Source: Vitis vinifera
Lineage: Eukaryota; Streptophyta; Magnoliopsida; Vitales; Vitaceae
DNA length: 64,000 nt
Assembly (NCBI RefSeq): GCF_030704535.1
Contig: NC_081819.1
Coordinates: 19,874,001-19,938,000 of the forward strand
Direction of reading: 5' to 3'
The notes below the pieces were generated by a model. It ran no database searches and was not told the origin of the DNA. It was given only the letters and a program-made list of their open reading frames with translations. The number at the start of each line of letters is the position of its first letter. Position 1 is the stretch's first letter. Positions 1 to 11,068 of the stretch are shown here, piece by piece. The position numbers and the translations under genes were made by a program.

Positions 1-237
1 TTTCAAACAAAGAATGAAGATGAAGAATCACGGAGAACTCTCTTCGGGTTTTTTAGGTGATTGAATTTACAAATATACCCTTACTTATTCAGTCATATGC
101 ACAACATGTGATATTTCCGTCCATCGAAACTAACATCATTCAATAAAAAATGCAGAGTGCTGATATTTATGAAGGTTGAAGAGAAATGTGTTTGATTTTG
201 AACATGATGGGGTAATGTGCAAAATATGCTATAAGTT
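1..237. repeat. Direct repeat, copy 1 (partner at 3484-3720)
   Basis: This segment matches 3484-3720 with only scattered substitutions. Both copies then diverge abruptly after a shared 'ctataagttg'. Copy 1 runs off the left edge of the window, so the duplicated unit probably extends upstream. No coding potential is evident. It may be a tandem segmental duplication of about 3.48 kb or the flank of a larger element. Confidence 0.8.
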
Positions 238-380
238 GCAGACAATTAAATAGTTGGGCATTAATTTAGTGATATGGTGCAGACAACTAAATAATTGGGC
301 ATTAATTTAGTGATATGGTGTGCACAACTAAATAGTCAAGCATTAATTTAGTGATATGGTGTGCACAACTAAATAGTCAC
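238..380. repeat. 41-bp tandem repeat, about 3.5 units
   Basis: Three full 41-bp units lie head to tail at 238-278, 279-319 and 320-360, followed by a partial unit. Each full unit ends in 'attaatttagtgatatggt'. The units differ by a few substitutions and there are no spacers. It starts exactly where the 237-bp direct repeat loses similarity to its partner, so the expansion may mark a breakpoint. Confidence 0.85.
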
Positions 381-595
381 ACTCGAGTTTGACCCAAAAT
401 CCATGTTGAACCATCATCGAATCAAACAAATCAACTAATACATCTAAGAGACTTGAACCTTGGATTTCAAGTTCACATCATGAAAGAGACACCATTCAGA
501 TGATTAAATAATATTGTTCATTGTTGCAAACAAAACAAAAATATATGTTTTACAAAAAGAATTGTAATATTTATATTTAAATAAGGGTTTAATAC
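381..595. other. AT-rich spacer
   Basis: I see no gene, RNA or clear repeat boundary here. Confidence 0.5.
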
Positions 596-1026
596 TGTTA
601 GGAATTTGAGGTTAATCCAACTTATGATAATTACCCTAGAGAAGGGGGGGGGGGGGCGTAAATAGGGTGATGATCTTTTTTTCACAAATTTAAATTATGC
701 AAAAATAAGAGATAATTATATGCAAATATATAATAAAAAAAATAAACACAACTGCATATAATTTAAAAGAGTTAAGGAAAAGAGAGTGCAAACACGAGAG
801 TTTATAGTGGTTCGGCACTTCCTTGCCTACGTCCACTCTCCTCAACCTCCTAACTGAGTGAGGGTTCCACTATCTTGAAGCTTCAACCAAGTTTCCAATC
901 TCTTTACAATTGGATTATGGTTCCAATTCACCCTCTTGGACTTTTGGCTCCAAGCATCCTTTACACTTCTCAAGAGTTATCTCACTCTTGAACAACCTCT
1001 CAAGTGATACCCCTCACTTGAGAAAA
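596..1026 (-). mobile_element. Truncated Sirevirus-type LTR, reverse orientation
   Basis: On the minus strand this carries the same landmarks as the 3' half of the Copia LTR at 4524-5738: the segment ending in 'gtgccgaaccactataaa', the 'gtggacgtaggcaagg' motif, and a C-tract (seen here as 13 Gs at 644-656) near the LTR end. Its inner end would be the TG at 596. The other end stops at about 1026, where sequence related to the 2-kb LTR begins. It is a divergent relative and an older insertion, not a copy of the intact element. Confidence 0.65.
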
Positions 1027-2552
1027 TTTACCAATTACCAAATTCATATTCAAAGTAATAGGACAAAATTCTAAAATCTCCAAGTATAAACTTTAAAAAA
1101 AAACTAACACATCAACTAGAGTGCTATTGTCCAAATAACTCCAAATTCAAATAATTTAAATGAGAAATAAATTTTAACATCTAAACAATGTCCAAAATAA
1201 AGTTTGAACCAAAATCCTAACAAAAAAAATTTTCCCAACCTAACTATCACTCCTCGTCTGAACTGAGAGTATCTGAAAAATTATCAACAAAGAAGCATGA
1301 ACTTAAAACTCAATAAGGAACATCAATACAGTTTCATGGATCAAGCATTTTCAATCATGCTTGAAAATAGAATGTATAACATATATTTATTTTCATAAAA
1401 AAATTTTGAGTTCAAAATACTAATACATTCAAACTTTTCAACAAACTTTCTTATATCTATTTTAAAACAATTTATCATCAAAACCAAATCAAATGCATTC
1501 AAAATATCTTTACTCTAGTTATCAAATAAAAAATGGTACCCGATTAAGTGAGACTTTACAAATGAGTGACTAATTTTAAATTTGTTTCATTTAAGGTGAA
1601 TAAAACCAAATGTCAACAATTATAACTCGTTGACTAGGGCCATAAAGTCAACTATTATAACTTGTTAATTAGGATCATATAATATCAACTATTATAATCC
1701 ATTGATTAAGGCCAGAAATGTTAATGGTTATAACTCGTTGACTAGGGTCATATAATCCAGAGTCAAACACTTTAATTTATTAATTCAAACTTACAAAACA
1801 AAATATCATATCTCTTCAAGTTTTCACTTTTCATAAATAAACAAAGAAAATTCTCAAAAATGTTTTGTATATAAAACACATATTTGATCTATACGAAAAG
1901 ATAAAAATAATATTTTTACACATTTCAAAATACAATATAAAAAGAAAATTATTTTCTTTTATAAAAATCTATATTAATTTCTCTTACCTTGAATAAGCAC
2001 TCAAAATCTTGAAGTATTTAACTCTGAAAAATTTCCTTCCCACCTAACATAATATTATACACAATATTGATTATTGATTATTTATCTAAATATATAAATT
2101 TGAAAATTCTAAAAATATTTTATTTAGTATTAGGAATCCTAATTAATTTCCCATGCTAATATTATTACTACCCAATATTATTTTTCAACTTACTAAACAA
2201 TAATAAATTAATTTAGCGAGTTTCCAAATTATTGTAAAATTTATTTTCTTTCCAAATCTTACCCTCACTATTTATTTCTTTATATACTTAAATTAAATTA
2301 AAACCTATACAGAAACTATTATTATTATTAATATTTCATTTGTTAGCTTAAAACTAAATATTATAATTTTTATTAATTTTCAAATTCAGTACATAACCAA
2401 CCCATTACCCTCCTATCTTCATTACACGCATAAAGCCCTAAGAATATAATAGTAAGTCTCATGTTTCTTCTCATTATTTATTATTATAATAATATATTTA
2501 CATATACAATTTTTTCCAATGCTTAAGTCAACACATTGGTAACACATGCGTA

Positions 2553-2602
<50 letters not shown>

Positions 2603-3105
2603 AAATCTAAAGCCTACACAAACGATTTATTTATTTATTTTCTAAATCTAAAATTTCTTTTCTGCCAATGATTTTTCATTGATTTTGTTTTCTATTTAAT
2701 TGAGATTTTCTAAATTTTCCTATTTTCATCACAAATTAATTCACATTCATAAATTTCCAGTTTTTTTATTTTAAAATTAATTTAACAAACTCTAGATTGA
2801 GATCTTCCAAAGAATATCTAAAGTTTTTAAAACTAATTAACGAATGTAAAATATTAATTTAAGGATTAAAATCTTACTTGAAAAATTGATTTTCAAACCC
2901 TAAACCTTCAAATTTTTAGTCCTATGCTTTTTTATTTTTCTGATCTGTATGTAAAAGGGTTTTTTGAATAGAGAAGATATGAAAAATCTAATTTATATCT
3001 AGGTATTTTAAATATGAAAAGACATTTTTACCCTTATTAAATTACTTTAATTAATTAATAATTTCTAAATTACAATTTTACCCCTAAATTGGGTTTGGGG
3101 CATCA
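1027..3105 (+). mobile_element. 5'-truncated copy of the 2-kb LTR family
   Basis: This shares ordered landmarks with the interrupted solo LTR at 4312-15814: 'ttaccaattaccaaat', a block around 1240-1330 matching about 14020-14110, repeated 'gtcaactattata' motifs near 1640-1740 (partner 14455-14515), and a closing segment ending in a CA. The first ~110 bp found in the complete copy are missing here, replaced by the reversed Sirevirus LTR fragment. There is no open reading frame. A gypsy-type LTR is my inference from length and terminal bases. Confidence 0.65.
2555..2599. repeat. (TA)n microsatellite
   Basis: An uninterrupted TA dinucleotide run of about 45 bp. Confidence 0.95.
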
Positions 3106-3483
3106 CACACAGAGGATCTGAAAAGTGAGATCGGAGAAAGCAAGTTTGTCAGTGACAGACCCTTTTTCACTGCTTCATTGGTTTCAACTCAAAAACAAAC
3201 CCAAAATTTCCAACATTCCTAAAAATAAATACCCATGCAAAAATGAAAAATAAAATACATTTTCCATTGCCAAAATGTGGTGGGAAAAGGAAATCAATTA
3301 AATAAGGAGAAGATATAGAGGGAAAACATTATTTTCCTCTATATTTTCTTAGCCATAAAAGGATAAACTAAAACAAAACATTGCAAGAAAAAAAATTATT
3401 GTTAAAATCCATTTCAATCGAACTCTCAACTTTCAATGTTTGCAATAGGCATTTGGAGTTTTTAGGGCTTCGAGGGTTAGGGT
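3106..3483. other. Spacer upstream of the second direct repeat
   Basis: Moderately AT-rich sequence with no gene visible. The last ~40 bp contain a 'tagggcttcgagggttaggg' stretch that resembles a plant 5' leader, but no reading frame follows. Confidence 0.4.
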
Positions 3484-3720
3484 TTCAAACAAATAATGAA
3501 GATGAAAAATCACGGAGAACTCTCTTTGGGTTTTTTAGGTGATTGAATTTACAAACCTACCATTACTTATTCAGTCATATGCACAACATGTGATATTTCC
3601 ATCCATTGAAACTAACATCATTCAATAAAAAATGCAAAGTGCTGATATTTGTGAAGGTTGAAGAGAAATGTGTTTGATTTTGAACATGATGGGGTAATGT
3701 GCAAAATACACTATAAGTTG
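3484..3720. repeat. Direct repeat, copy 2 (partner at 1-237)
   Basis: Near-identical to the first 237 bases of the window, in the same orientation and offset by about 3483 bp. Similarity ends at about 3720. Confidence 0.8.
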
Positions 3721-3951
3721 AGGGGGTAAAGTATATTAAACCTTTTAAATAATATAAGCAAAATAATGTAGTATTTTTAAAATTATAAAATTAGAAGATA
3801 AAATGTACAGTCAAAATTATTAAATAATTAATTTTCTATCATTTTTAATATATTCATATTTAAATATAATACATATTTTGTTTAATAAAATTTAAAATAT
3901 TAATATTCATACACATGTATGATTTAATTTGATAGTATCAACTATAAAAAA

Positions 3952-4010
<59 letters not shown>

Positions 4011-4306
4011 CTTTTTATAATTATTTTAAATTTTAATAATATATAAATTACATATTTATGACATCATCAATTTGACCACTAAACCAAAAAACATTGATTA
4101 TGTCATCTTCAATATCAATTATTACCTTTACATTGCATAGAACTCACCCTTCAAAAGAGTGCTATAAATAGGAGGGTGCCTAATTACTTACAAGCTCAAC
4201 AACTAGACTTTAACTCAACGATGCATGACTCAATTAGGATACTCTCCACCCCCATGCTTTTAGGACGAAAGCCCTCTCTATACGATGTGTATTGATACCA
4301 ATGATT
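3721..4306. other. AT-rich spacer with (AT)n microsatellite
   Basis: Very AT-rich sequence with a long AT dinucleotide run at 3955-4009. The end of the stretch (about 4131-4150) resembles the sequence just after the solo LTR (about 15820-15842), so a flank-like motif occurs on both sides. No gene is visible. Confidence 0.6.
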
Positions 4307-4523
4307 GCTTATGTCACGCCCCAAAACCCACTCCAAGGGTGTGACGGTCATTTCATACCTCAAACCCGAAGGCTTAAAGTATAATCTGACCCAAACAATC
4401 ATATTGTAACTGGATGTTACCAATTACCAAATACTTGTTCAGAGTAGCGGAACAAAATCTAAAATCCTCAAAATTCAATTTCCAAATAACTTTCAAATAC
4501 CAAATGATCCAAATGAACATAAC

Positions 4524-5738
4524 TGTTAGCCCAAGGGTTCTCCTAATCAGGTTTTGATGATAACAAACCGTGGTTAAGTGACTAATTGCTTTAAATTGTT
4601 AAGAATCTCAGGTATAATCTCAAGGATCAAACGAATACGGGATAAAGACCATTTGGAAGACTTGTGATCATAGGAAATGAATGTACGATGATAGCATGAG
4701 TGCACTTAGGATGTTCATACATTTTCATGCATCTTAGAAAACTCGGTTTATTCTTTAAAACTTGATTTTCTTTAAAACCCGAGTTTTATCAAATATACCT
4801 TAGGCAAATTGACTCAAAATTGACATATTAACTCTCCTAAAGACCTTGCCTAAGTATTGGAAAAGAAAGAAATAAAAAAGGATAGGTTTTCAGGGCCAAA
4901 AGGCTCATCCGGTCGAGGCTATGGCCAACCGGCTCAACCGGTTGGGGAATCGATCGACCGGTTTCCCTTGTCCGGTCGAGGTCCGGTCGAGGGAGACACA
5001 AAAACTTTCTCTCTCTCCCAGTAGCTTCCTCTTCCCGGTCGAGCCTCACCCTTTGTCCGGTCGAAGTCCGGTCGAGGCAACGGTAACCTGCTATGCATTA
5101 AATGCTCCAACGGCTAGTGATCCGGTCGACCCTTTGCTCGTCCGGTCGAGGCTACTTTCTGCTGTTTTTGTCTCCCGAGCTTAGAAACCTATAAATTGAG
5201 AGCTCCTATTCATTTATGACGAAGAGAACAATTGCATTCAAAGCCTACCTACCTGTTCTTGATCAAAAAGCTCTCATCTTCTTTCTTAGTGCATTAAACC
5301 ATCAATTGCATATTCTTAGTGCACTCTTGCAATTCATCCTAGCTTTCTCTTGTACTTGAGCCTTCCTTAAGCTAGGTTGAGAGTTTCATCCTTGTGTAAA
5401 CTGAGTGTGAAAGCCTTCAAGTGGTTCAAATCTTGAAGAGATTGTGTAAGAGCCCATTGGAGCCGGAATCCAAGTGTAAGACGATTGAAAGCTTGATTGT
5501 AGCTTCAAGTTAGTGGAACCCTCACTCGGTTAGGAGATTGAGGAGAGTGGACGTAGGCAAGGGTGTGCCGAACCACTATAAATCTGAGTTTGAATTCTCT
5601 ACCTTTATCTCTTTCCTTTATTTATTTATTTTGTGCATATATTGTTGTGTGGAAAAAGATTTTGAAAAACCCAATTCACCCCCCCCCCCCCCCCCTTTTG
5701 GGTATTTTCCTTAATTATTCATAGCCTTTGTTATATCA
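4524..5738 (+). repeat. 5' LTR of the Copia element
   Basis: The LTR starts TGTTAG and ends ATATCA. It is offset by 8224 bp from the 3' LTR. Between 4909 and 5149 it holds nine copies of CCGGTCGA (one reversed, at 4954-4961) in otherwise AT-rich DNA, a CpG-dense block likely to be a methylation target or a protein-binding array. A run of 17 Cs lies about 45 bp before the end. Two 70-87 aa open frames in it are identical in both LTRs and are not genes. Confidence 0.93.
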
Positions 5739-5740
5739 AT

Positions 5741-5752
5741 TGGTATCAGAGC
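5741..5752 (+). other. Primer-binding site (initiator Met-tRNA type)
   Basis: TGGTATCAGAGC begins two bases after the 5' LTR. It matches the classic plant retrotransposon primer site complementary to the 3' end of initiator methionine tRNA, which primes minus-strand DNA synthesis. Confidence 0.9.
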
Positions 5753-5790
5753 TAGACCTCTTGCTTAAGACTTAATCGTCTAAGAGGAAA

Positions 5791-7458
5791 ATGGCTATTC
5801 CATCAAGCTCATCTCAAACTGAAAATTTTTCAAAACATAGAGCTCCATTCTTTACGGGAACCGACTATCCCTATTGGAAAGCTAGAATGACTTGGTTCTT
5901 ACAATCAACTGATTTAGATGTATGGGATGTCATTGAAGATGGCCCAACTTTTCCCACTAAATTAGTTGATGGTGTTTTGGTTCCAAAACCCAAGAAAGAA
6001 TGGAATGAGCTTGATAGAAGAAATTTTCAATTAAATGCTAAAGTCGTCTTTACTTTGCAATGTGCTATGGATAGGAATGAATATAATAGAATATGCCAAT
6101 GTAAATCTGCTAAGGAAATTTGGAGATTGCTTGAAATAACTCATGAAAGAACAAATCAAGTGAAAGAGTCAAAAATTAATATACTTGTCCATAACTATGA
6201 ATTGTTTTCAATGAAAGAAACTGAAACTATTGTTGAGATGATCACTAGGTTCACTGAAATTGTCAATGGCCTTGAAGCATTGGGAAGGGTCATAAATGAA
6301 TCCGAAAAGGTGATGAAGATATTGAGGTCTCTACCCTCAAAGTGGCATACAAAGGTCATCGCTATTCAAGAAGCTAAAGACTTGACCAAGCTACCTATGG
6401 AAGAACTCTTAGGGTCATTGATGACTTATGAAATCAGTTTGACAAAGCAGCTACAAGAGAGTGAAGACAAGAAGAAGAAAAGCATAGCTCTCAAGGCTAC
6501 AACCAAGGAAGAAGAAGATGTTGAAGAAGAAAAACCAAGTGAGGAAGATGATGATTTAGCTCTCATCACAAGAAAGCTAAACAAGTACATGAGAGGTGAA
6601 AGGTTTAGAGGGAAAAAGTTTACCTCTAGAATAAATCCCTCAAGAAGGGAATCCTCATCACATGGTGACAAAGAAAAATGGGAAGAGAAAGGAGATTTGA
6701 TATGCTTCAAATGCAAAAAGCCGGGACACATTAAATATGATTGTCCTCTCTACAAAATTGAAGCCAAAAGAAGAATGAAGAAGGCAATGATGGCCACTTG
6801 GAGTGAGAGTGAAGAATCTTCCGAGGAAGAAAAGGAAAAAGAAGTGGCAAACATGTGCTTCATGGTAATAGATGATCTTGATGAGGTAAACTCTAACTCT
6901 AGTGATGAAGATATGCATGCTATTTTTGAAGAACTATATGAGGATTTTGAAAAACTTAGTTTGAAAAATAATTCTCTTAAAAAGAGAATTCAAGAACTTG
7001 AAAAAGAACTTGAGGATGTGAAAGAAAAGTTTTCAATTGATGAAATCTCTAAAACTCATCTTGAAAAAGAGAATGAGATTTTAAGAAATGAAAATGAAAT
7101 TTTGAAAAAGAAAAATGAATGGTTGACCTCCTCTCTTTCAATTTTCTCTTGTGGACAAAAGTCCTTTGAAATGATCTTAGCAAGCCAAAAATGTGTTTTT
7201 GACAAACAAGGACTAGGATTCAAATCTTCAAAGAACCAAAAGTATTTTAAAAACTATTTTGTAAAAGAATCCTCAAGTGAATGTCCTTCCACTATTTGTA
7301 ACTTTTGTGGAAGAGGAGGGCACATTAGTAGTACATGTCCCTTAAGAAATGGTGCTCAAAAGAATTCAAAAGCTAAGGTTAAAAAGGTTTGGATTGAAAA
7401 ATCCAAAGTCACTAACCCTCAAGGACCCAAGAAGACATGGGTACCTAAATCAACTTGA
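5791..7458 (+). CDS. gag: Retrotransposon Gag polyprotein (nested Copia)
   Basis: A 555-aa capsid/nucleocapsid protein starting at the first ATG after the primer site. The N-terminal ~230 residues follow the Copia gag pattern: a YPYWKARM motif near residue 26, then the UBN2-type helical region. An acidic, lysine-rich linker follows. A CCHC zinc knuckle of form C-x2-C-x4-H-x4-C begins near residue 305 (CFKCKKPGH). A glutamate/lysine-rich coiled-coil stretch lies near 380-455, and a second CCHC knuckle near residue 503 (CNFCGRGGH). Two knuckles flanking a coiled coil make this a long Gag, as in Sireviruses. The frame is intact. It ends in TGA 14 bp before the pol frame opens, and pol is in a different frame, so Gag-Pol must come from frameshifting, splicing or re-initiation. 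Confidence 0.93.
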   Translation: MAIPSSSSQTENFSKHRAPFFTGTDYPYWKARMTWFLQSTDLDVWDVIEDGPTFPTKLVDGVLVPKPKKEWNELDRRNFQLNAKVVFTLQCAMDRNEYNRICQCKSAKEIWRLLEITHERTNQVKESKINILVHNYELFSMKETETIVEMITRFTEIVNGLEALGRVINESEKVMKILRSLPSKWHTKVIAIQEAKDLTKLPMEELLGSLMTYEISLTKQLQESEDKKKKSIALKATTKEEEDVEEEKPSEEDDDLALITRKLNKYMRGERFRGKKFTSRINPSRRESSSHGDKEKWEEKGDLICFKCKKPGHIKYDCPLYKIEAKRRMKKAMMATWSESEESSEEEKEKEVANMCFMVIDDLDEVNSNSSDEDMHAIFEELYEDFEKLSLKNNSLKKRIQELEKELEDVKEKFSIDEISKTHLEKENEILRNENEILKKKNEWLTSSLSIFSCGQKSFEMILASQKCVFDKQGLGFKSSKNQKYFKNYFVKESSSECPSTICNFCGRGGHISSTCPLRNGAQKNSKAKVKKVWIEKSKVTNPQGPKKTWVPKST

Positions 7459-7472
7459 ATTCTATTTTGTAG

Positions 7473-10400
7473 GGCTCAAAGGAAGATAAGTGGTTCTTGG
7501 ATAGTGGGTGCTCAAGACACATGACCGGAGATGAATCCAAGTTTGCCTTCCTTACAAAGAGAAAAGGAGGATATGTCACCTTTGGAGACAATGCAAAAGG
7601 AAGAATCATTGGTCAAGGTAACATAGGTAATGGTACATCCTCCCTTATTGAAAGTGTTTTATTAGTAGATGGTTTAAAACACAATCTTTTGAGCATTAGT
7701 CAACTTTGTGACAAAGGTTTTAAAGTAATTTTTGAAGCATCTCATTGTATCATCAAGGATATTCAAAATGACAAAACCATCTTCATGGGCCATAGATGTG
7801 AAAATGTATATGCTATAAATATTTCAAAATATGATGGCCATGATAGATGTTTTTCAAGCATGCATGATCAAAGTTGGTTGTGGCATAGGAGGTTGGGACA
7901 TGCTAACATGGACCTCATTTCCCAACTCAACAAAGATGAACTCGTTAGAGGCCTTCCCAAAATTAATTTTCAAAAAGACAAAATTTGTGAAGCTTGTCAA
8001 ATGGGAAAGCAAATCAAAAACTCTTTTAAAAACAAAAATTTCATCTCAACATCTAAACCTCTTGAATTGCTACACATGGATTTATTTGGTCCTTCTAGGA
8101 CACCTAGTCTAGGAGGAAAATCTTATGCTTATGTCATTGTGGATGATTTCTCTAGATACACATGGGTCTTGTTTTTAAGTCAAAAGAGTGAAGCTTTTTA
8201 TGAGTTTTCAAAATTTTGTAACAAGGTTCAAAATGAAAAAGGCTTCTCAATCACTTGCATTAGAAGTGATCATGGGAGAGAATTTGAGAATTTTGACTTT
8301 GAGGAATATTGCAATAAGCATGGTATCAATCACAATTTTTCGGCTCCTAGAACTCCTCAACAAAATGGGGTAGTTGAAAGGAAAAATAGAACTCTTCAAG
8401 AAATGGCTAGAACCATGCTAAATGAAAACAATTTGCCAAAGTATTTTTGGGCCGAAGCGGTAAACACTTCTTGCTATGTTTTAAATAGAGTATTGTTGAG
8501 GCCCATTCTTAAGAAAACTCCCTATGAGCTTTGGAAAAACAAGAAACCCAACATTAGCTATTTCAAAGTCTTTGGGTGCAAATGTTTTATATTAAACACC
8601 AAAGATAATCTTGGAAAATTTGATGCAAAATCCGATGTTGGAATTTTTCTTGGCTACTCAACTTCAAGTAAAGCTTTTAGAGTTTTCAACAAAAGAACCA
8701 TGGTTGTAGAAGAGTCCATCCATGTCATTTTTTATGAATCTAACAATTCTCTTCAAGAAAGAGAAAGTGTTGATGATGATTTAGGATTGGAGACCTCCAT
8801 GGGAAAATTGCAAATTGAGGACAAAAGACAACAAAAAGTAAGTGGAGAGGATCCCAAGAAAGAAGATTTACCTTTGGCACTACCTCCTCCTCAACAAGTG
8901 CAAGGAGAATCAAGCCAAGACCTCCCAAAAGATTGGAAGTTTGTCATCAACCATCCACAAGATCAAATCATTGGTAATCCATCAAGTGGGGTAAGAACTA
9001 GATCATCCCTTAGAAATATTTGTAATAATCTTGCATTCATCTCTCAAATTGAACCTAAAAACATAAAAGATGCTATAGTTGATGAAAATTGGATGATTGC
9101 TATGCAAGAAGAATTAAATCAATTTGAAAGAAGTGAAGTATGGGAACTAGTACCAAGACCTTCAAATCAAAGTGTTATTGGAACTAAATGGGTCTTTAGA
9201 AACAAAATGGATGAAAATGGCATCATAGTAAGAAATAAGGCAAGATTGGTGGCCCAAGGGTATAATCAAGAAGAAGGAATAGACTATGAAGAGACTTTTG
9301 CCCCCGTAGCTAGATTGGAAGCAATTAGAATGTTGCTTGCTTTTGCATGTTTCAAAGACTTTATTCTATATCAAATGGATGTGAAAAGTGCTTTTCTAAA
9401 TGGCTTCATAAACGAGGAAGTATATGTTGAACAACCACCCGGTTTTCAAAGCTTCAACTTTCCAAACCATGTTTTTAAACTTAAAAAGGCACTTTATGGT
9501 TTGAAACAAGCACCTAGAGCTTGGTATGAAAGACTAAGTAAATTTCTTTTGAAAAAGGGTTTTAAAATGGGAAAAATCGACACAACTCTTTTCATTAAAA
9601 CCAAAGAAAAGGATATGCTTCTAGTTCAAATATATGTTGATGATATTATTTTTGGGGCTACTAATGACTCTCTTTGTGAAGATTTCTCTAAGTGTATGCA
9701 TAGTGAGTTTGAAATGAGCATGATGGGGGAACTCAATTACTTCCTTGGACTTCAAATCAAGCAACTAAAGGAAGGAACCTTCATCAATCAAGCAAAGTAT
9801 ATAAAGGATCTTCTCAAGAGGTTCAACATGGAAGAAGCCAAGGTGATGAAAACTCCAATGAGCTCATCCATCAAGCTTGACATGGATGAAAAAGGTAAAT
9901 CTATTGACTCAACTATGTATAGAGGCATGATAGGATCCTTGCTTTATTTGACCGCTAGTAGACCCGATATCATGTACAGTGTATGCTTGTGTGCTAGATT
10001 TCAATCTTGTCCTAAAGAATCTCACTTAAGTGCCGTTAAAAGAATTCTTAGATATTTGAAAGGGACAATGAATATTGGTTTGTGGTATCCTAAGGGTGAT
10101 AATTTTGAATTGATTGGGTTCTCGGATGCCGATTTTGCCGGTTGTAGAGTTGAAAGAAAGAGCACTAGTGGCACTTGTCATTTCTTAGGACACTCACTTG
10201 TCTCATGGCATAGTAAGAAGCAAAATTCGGTAGCTTTGTCAACGGCGGAAGCCGAATACATAGCAGCCGGTTTGTGTTGTGCTCAAATCCTTTGGATGAA
10301 ACAAACACTTAGTGATTTTAACTTATCTTTTGAGCATGTTCCTATCAAATGTGATAACACTAGTGCCATAAATATTTCAAAAAATCCCGTGCAACACTCT

Positions 10401-10481
10401 AGGACCGATATTTTTACAAAACCTCTAAGTGAAGAACAATTTTCCGATATTAGAAGACAACTAGGGGTTATTTCTCTTTGA
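7473..10481 (+). CDS. pol: Retrotransposon Pol polyprotein, RNase H internally deleted
   Basis: The open frame begins after a TAG at 7470-7472. No ATG precedes the protease, so it is presumably made as a Gag-Pol fusion. Domains in order: aspartic protease with the DSG triad at 7500; GAG-pre-integrase zinc region (HRRLGH ... CEAC); integrase core with Asp at 8079, Asp at 8268 and Glu at 8376; reverse transcriptase with YVDD at 9633-9644; RNase H with SDADF, the TAEAEY motif and CDN. At 10406/10407 the sequence jumps from the HSRT motif straight to DIFTKPL. Family members have several tens of residues there, including the last catalytic residue region of RNase H. The frame is kept, so this is a clean in-frame deletion. 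Everything upstream looks intact. Confidence 0.92.
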   Translation, partial: GSKEDKWFLDSGCSRHMTGDESKFAFLTKRKGGYVTFGDNAKGRIIGQGNIGNGTSSLIESVLLVDGLKHNLLSISQLCDKGFKVIFEASHCIIKDIQNDKTIFMGHRCENVYAINISKYDGHDRCFSSMHDQSWLWHRRLGHANMDLISQLNKDELVRGLPKINFQKDKICEACQMGKQIKNSFKNKNFISTSKPLELLHMDLFGPSRTPSLGGKSYAYVIVDDFSRYTWVLFLSQKSEAFYEFSKFCNKVQNEKGFSITCIRSDHGREFENFDFEEYCNKHGINHNFSAPRTPQQNGVVERKNRTLQEMARTMLNENNLPKYFWAEAVNTSCYVLNRVLLRPILKKTPYELWKNKKPNISYFKVFGCKCFILNTKDNLGKFDAKSDVGIFLGYSTSSKAFRVFNKRTMVVEESIHVIFYESNNSLQERESVDDDLGLETSMGKLQIEDKRQQKVSGEDPKKEDLPLALPPPQQVQGESSQDLPKDWKFVINHPQDQIIGNPSSGVRTRSSLRNICNNLAFISQIEPKNIKDAIVDENWMIAMQEELNQFERSEVWELVPRPSNQSVIGTKWVFRNKMDENGIIVRNKARLVAQGYNQEEGIDYEETFAPVARLEAIRMLLAFACFKDFILYQMDVKSAFLNGFINEEVYVEQPPGFQSFNFPNHVFKLKKALYGLKQAPRAWYERLSKFLLKKGFKMGKIDTTLFIKTKEKDMLLVQIYVDDIIFGATNDSLCEDFSKCMHSEFEMSMMGELNYFLGLQIKQLKEGTFINQAKYIKDLLKRFNMEEAKVMKTPMSSSIKLDMDEKGKSIDSTMYRGMIGSLLYLTASRPDIMYSVCLCARFQSCPKESHLSAVKRILRYLKGTMNIGLWYPKGDNFELIGFSDADFAGCRVERKSTSGTCHFLGHSLVSWHSKKQNSVALSTAEAEYIAAGLCCAQILWMKQTLSDFNLSFEHVPIKCDNTSAINISKNPVQHSRTDIFTKPLSEEQFSDIRRQLGVISL

Positions 10482-11068
10482 TCTGATGTTTGTATAATGA
10501 ATTCTTGTTGGAAATGCATTATGATTGCATAAATTTCATCTCATACGCATCATATAGCAATCCCTTAGAAAATAGGTCAATTTTTGACCAAAAATCAAAA
10601 TTCCCGTGGCATTGGACATCAAAAATTGGGGATTTCAACTGAAAAGAGCAGGGGGAGGATCACGAGACAAGAATACGCAAAAAAATTGGAAAATGAAAAC
10701 GTTGACCGTTGACCAGGCGGTCGACCGGTTCGTCGGGGCTGGAAGTTTAAAAGGCCCCCGCGCGTCAGTTTTTTTTTCACTGTTCTCTGGCATTCCTCGA
10801 AGACCCTTCATCTTCCCGCCTTCTGAGATCAGTTTGGGCTATTCCTTGGACCGATTTCAGGTTTTGGAGTGTTCTTTGACGAGATTTGAGGCTAGGGTTT
10901 CATCTCTGGACGGATTTGGACTTCGGATCTTGACGGGTTCCTCTTTGTTTGCGCGCCATCTTCTGATTTTTTCTCCTTTCCCGCGCGCCGAGGGCTTCTT
11001 GGGGTTAGTCTTCTCTCTTTGCCTACTCGCTTCAGTTCTCCAAGCATATTTCCATTTTTGGATTTTGG
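10482..11068 (+). other. Untranslated spacer between pol and the third ORF
   Basis: This spacer links the AT-rich pol region to the GC-richer third ORF. A 172-aa open frame at 10606-11124 lies in it and overlaps the third ORF start in another frame. It has no recognisable domain and is probably not translated. A single TCGACCGG motif near 10721 echoes the array in the LTR. Confidence 0.6.

Noticed and set aside
238..380. Regular short repeats considered as a CRISPR-like array
   Set aside because: Units are contiguous, without spacers, and in a plant nuclear context. It is a simple tandem repeat.
644..656. Run of 13 Gs as a possible G-quadruplex
   Set aside because: It corresponds to the reverse of the C-tract seen near the end of Sirevirus LTRs and is slippage-prone. 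No independent evidence of a functional structure.
4921..5184. 87-aa open frame in the Copia LTR (identical at 13145-13408)
   Set aside because: It lies within both LTRs, is built from the CCGGTCGA repeats and matches no protein family. It is a by-product of composition.
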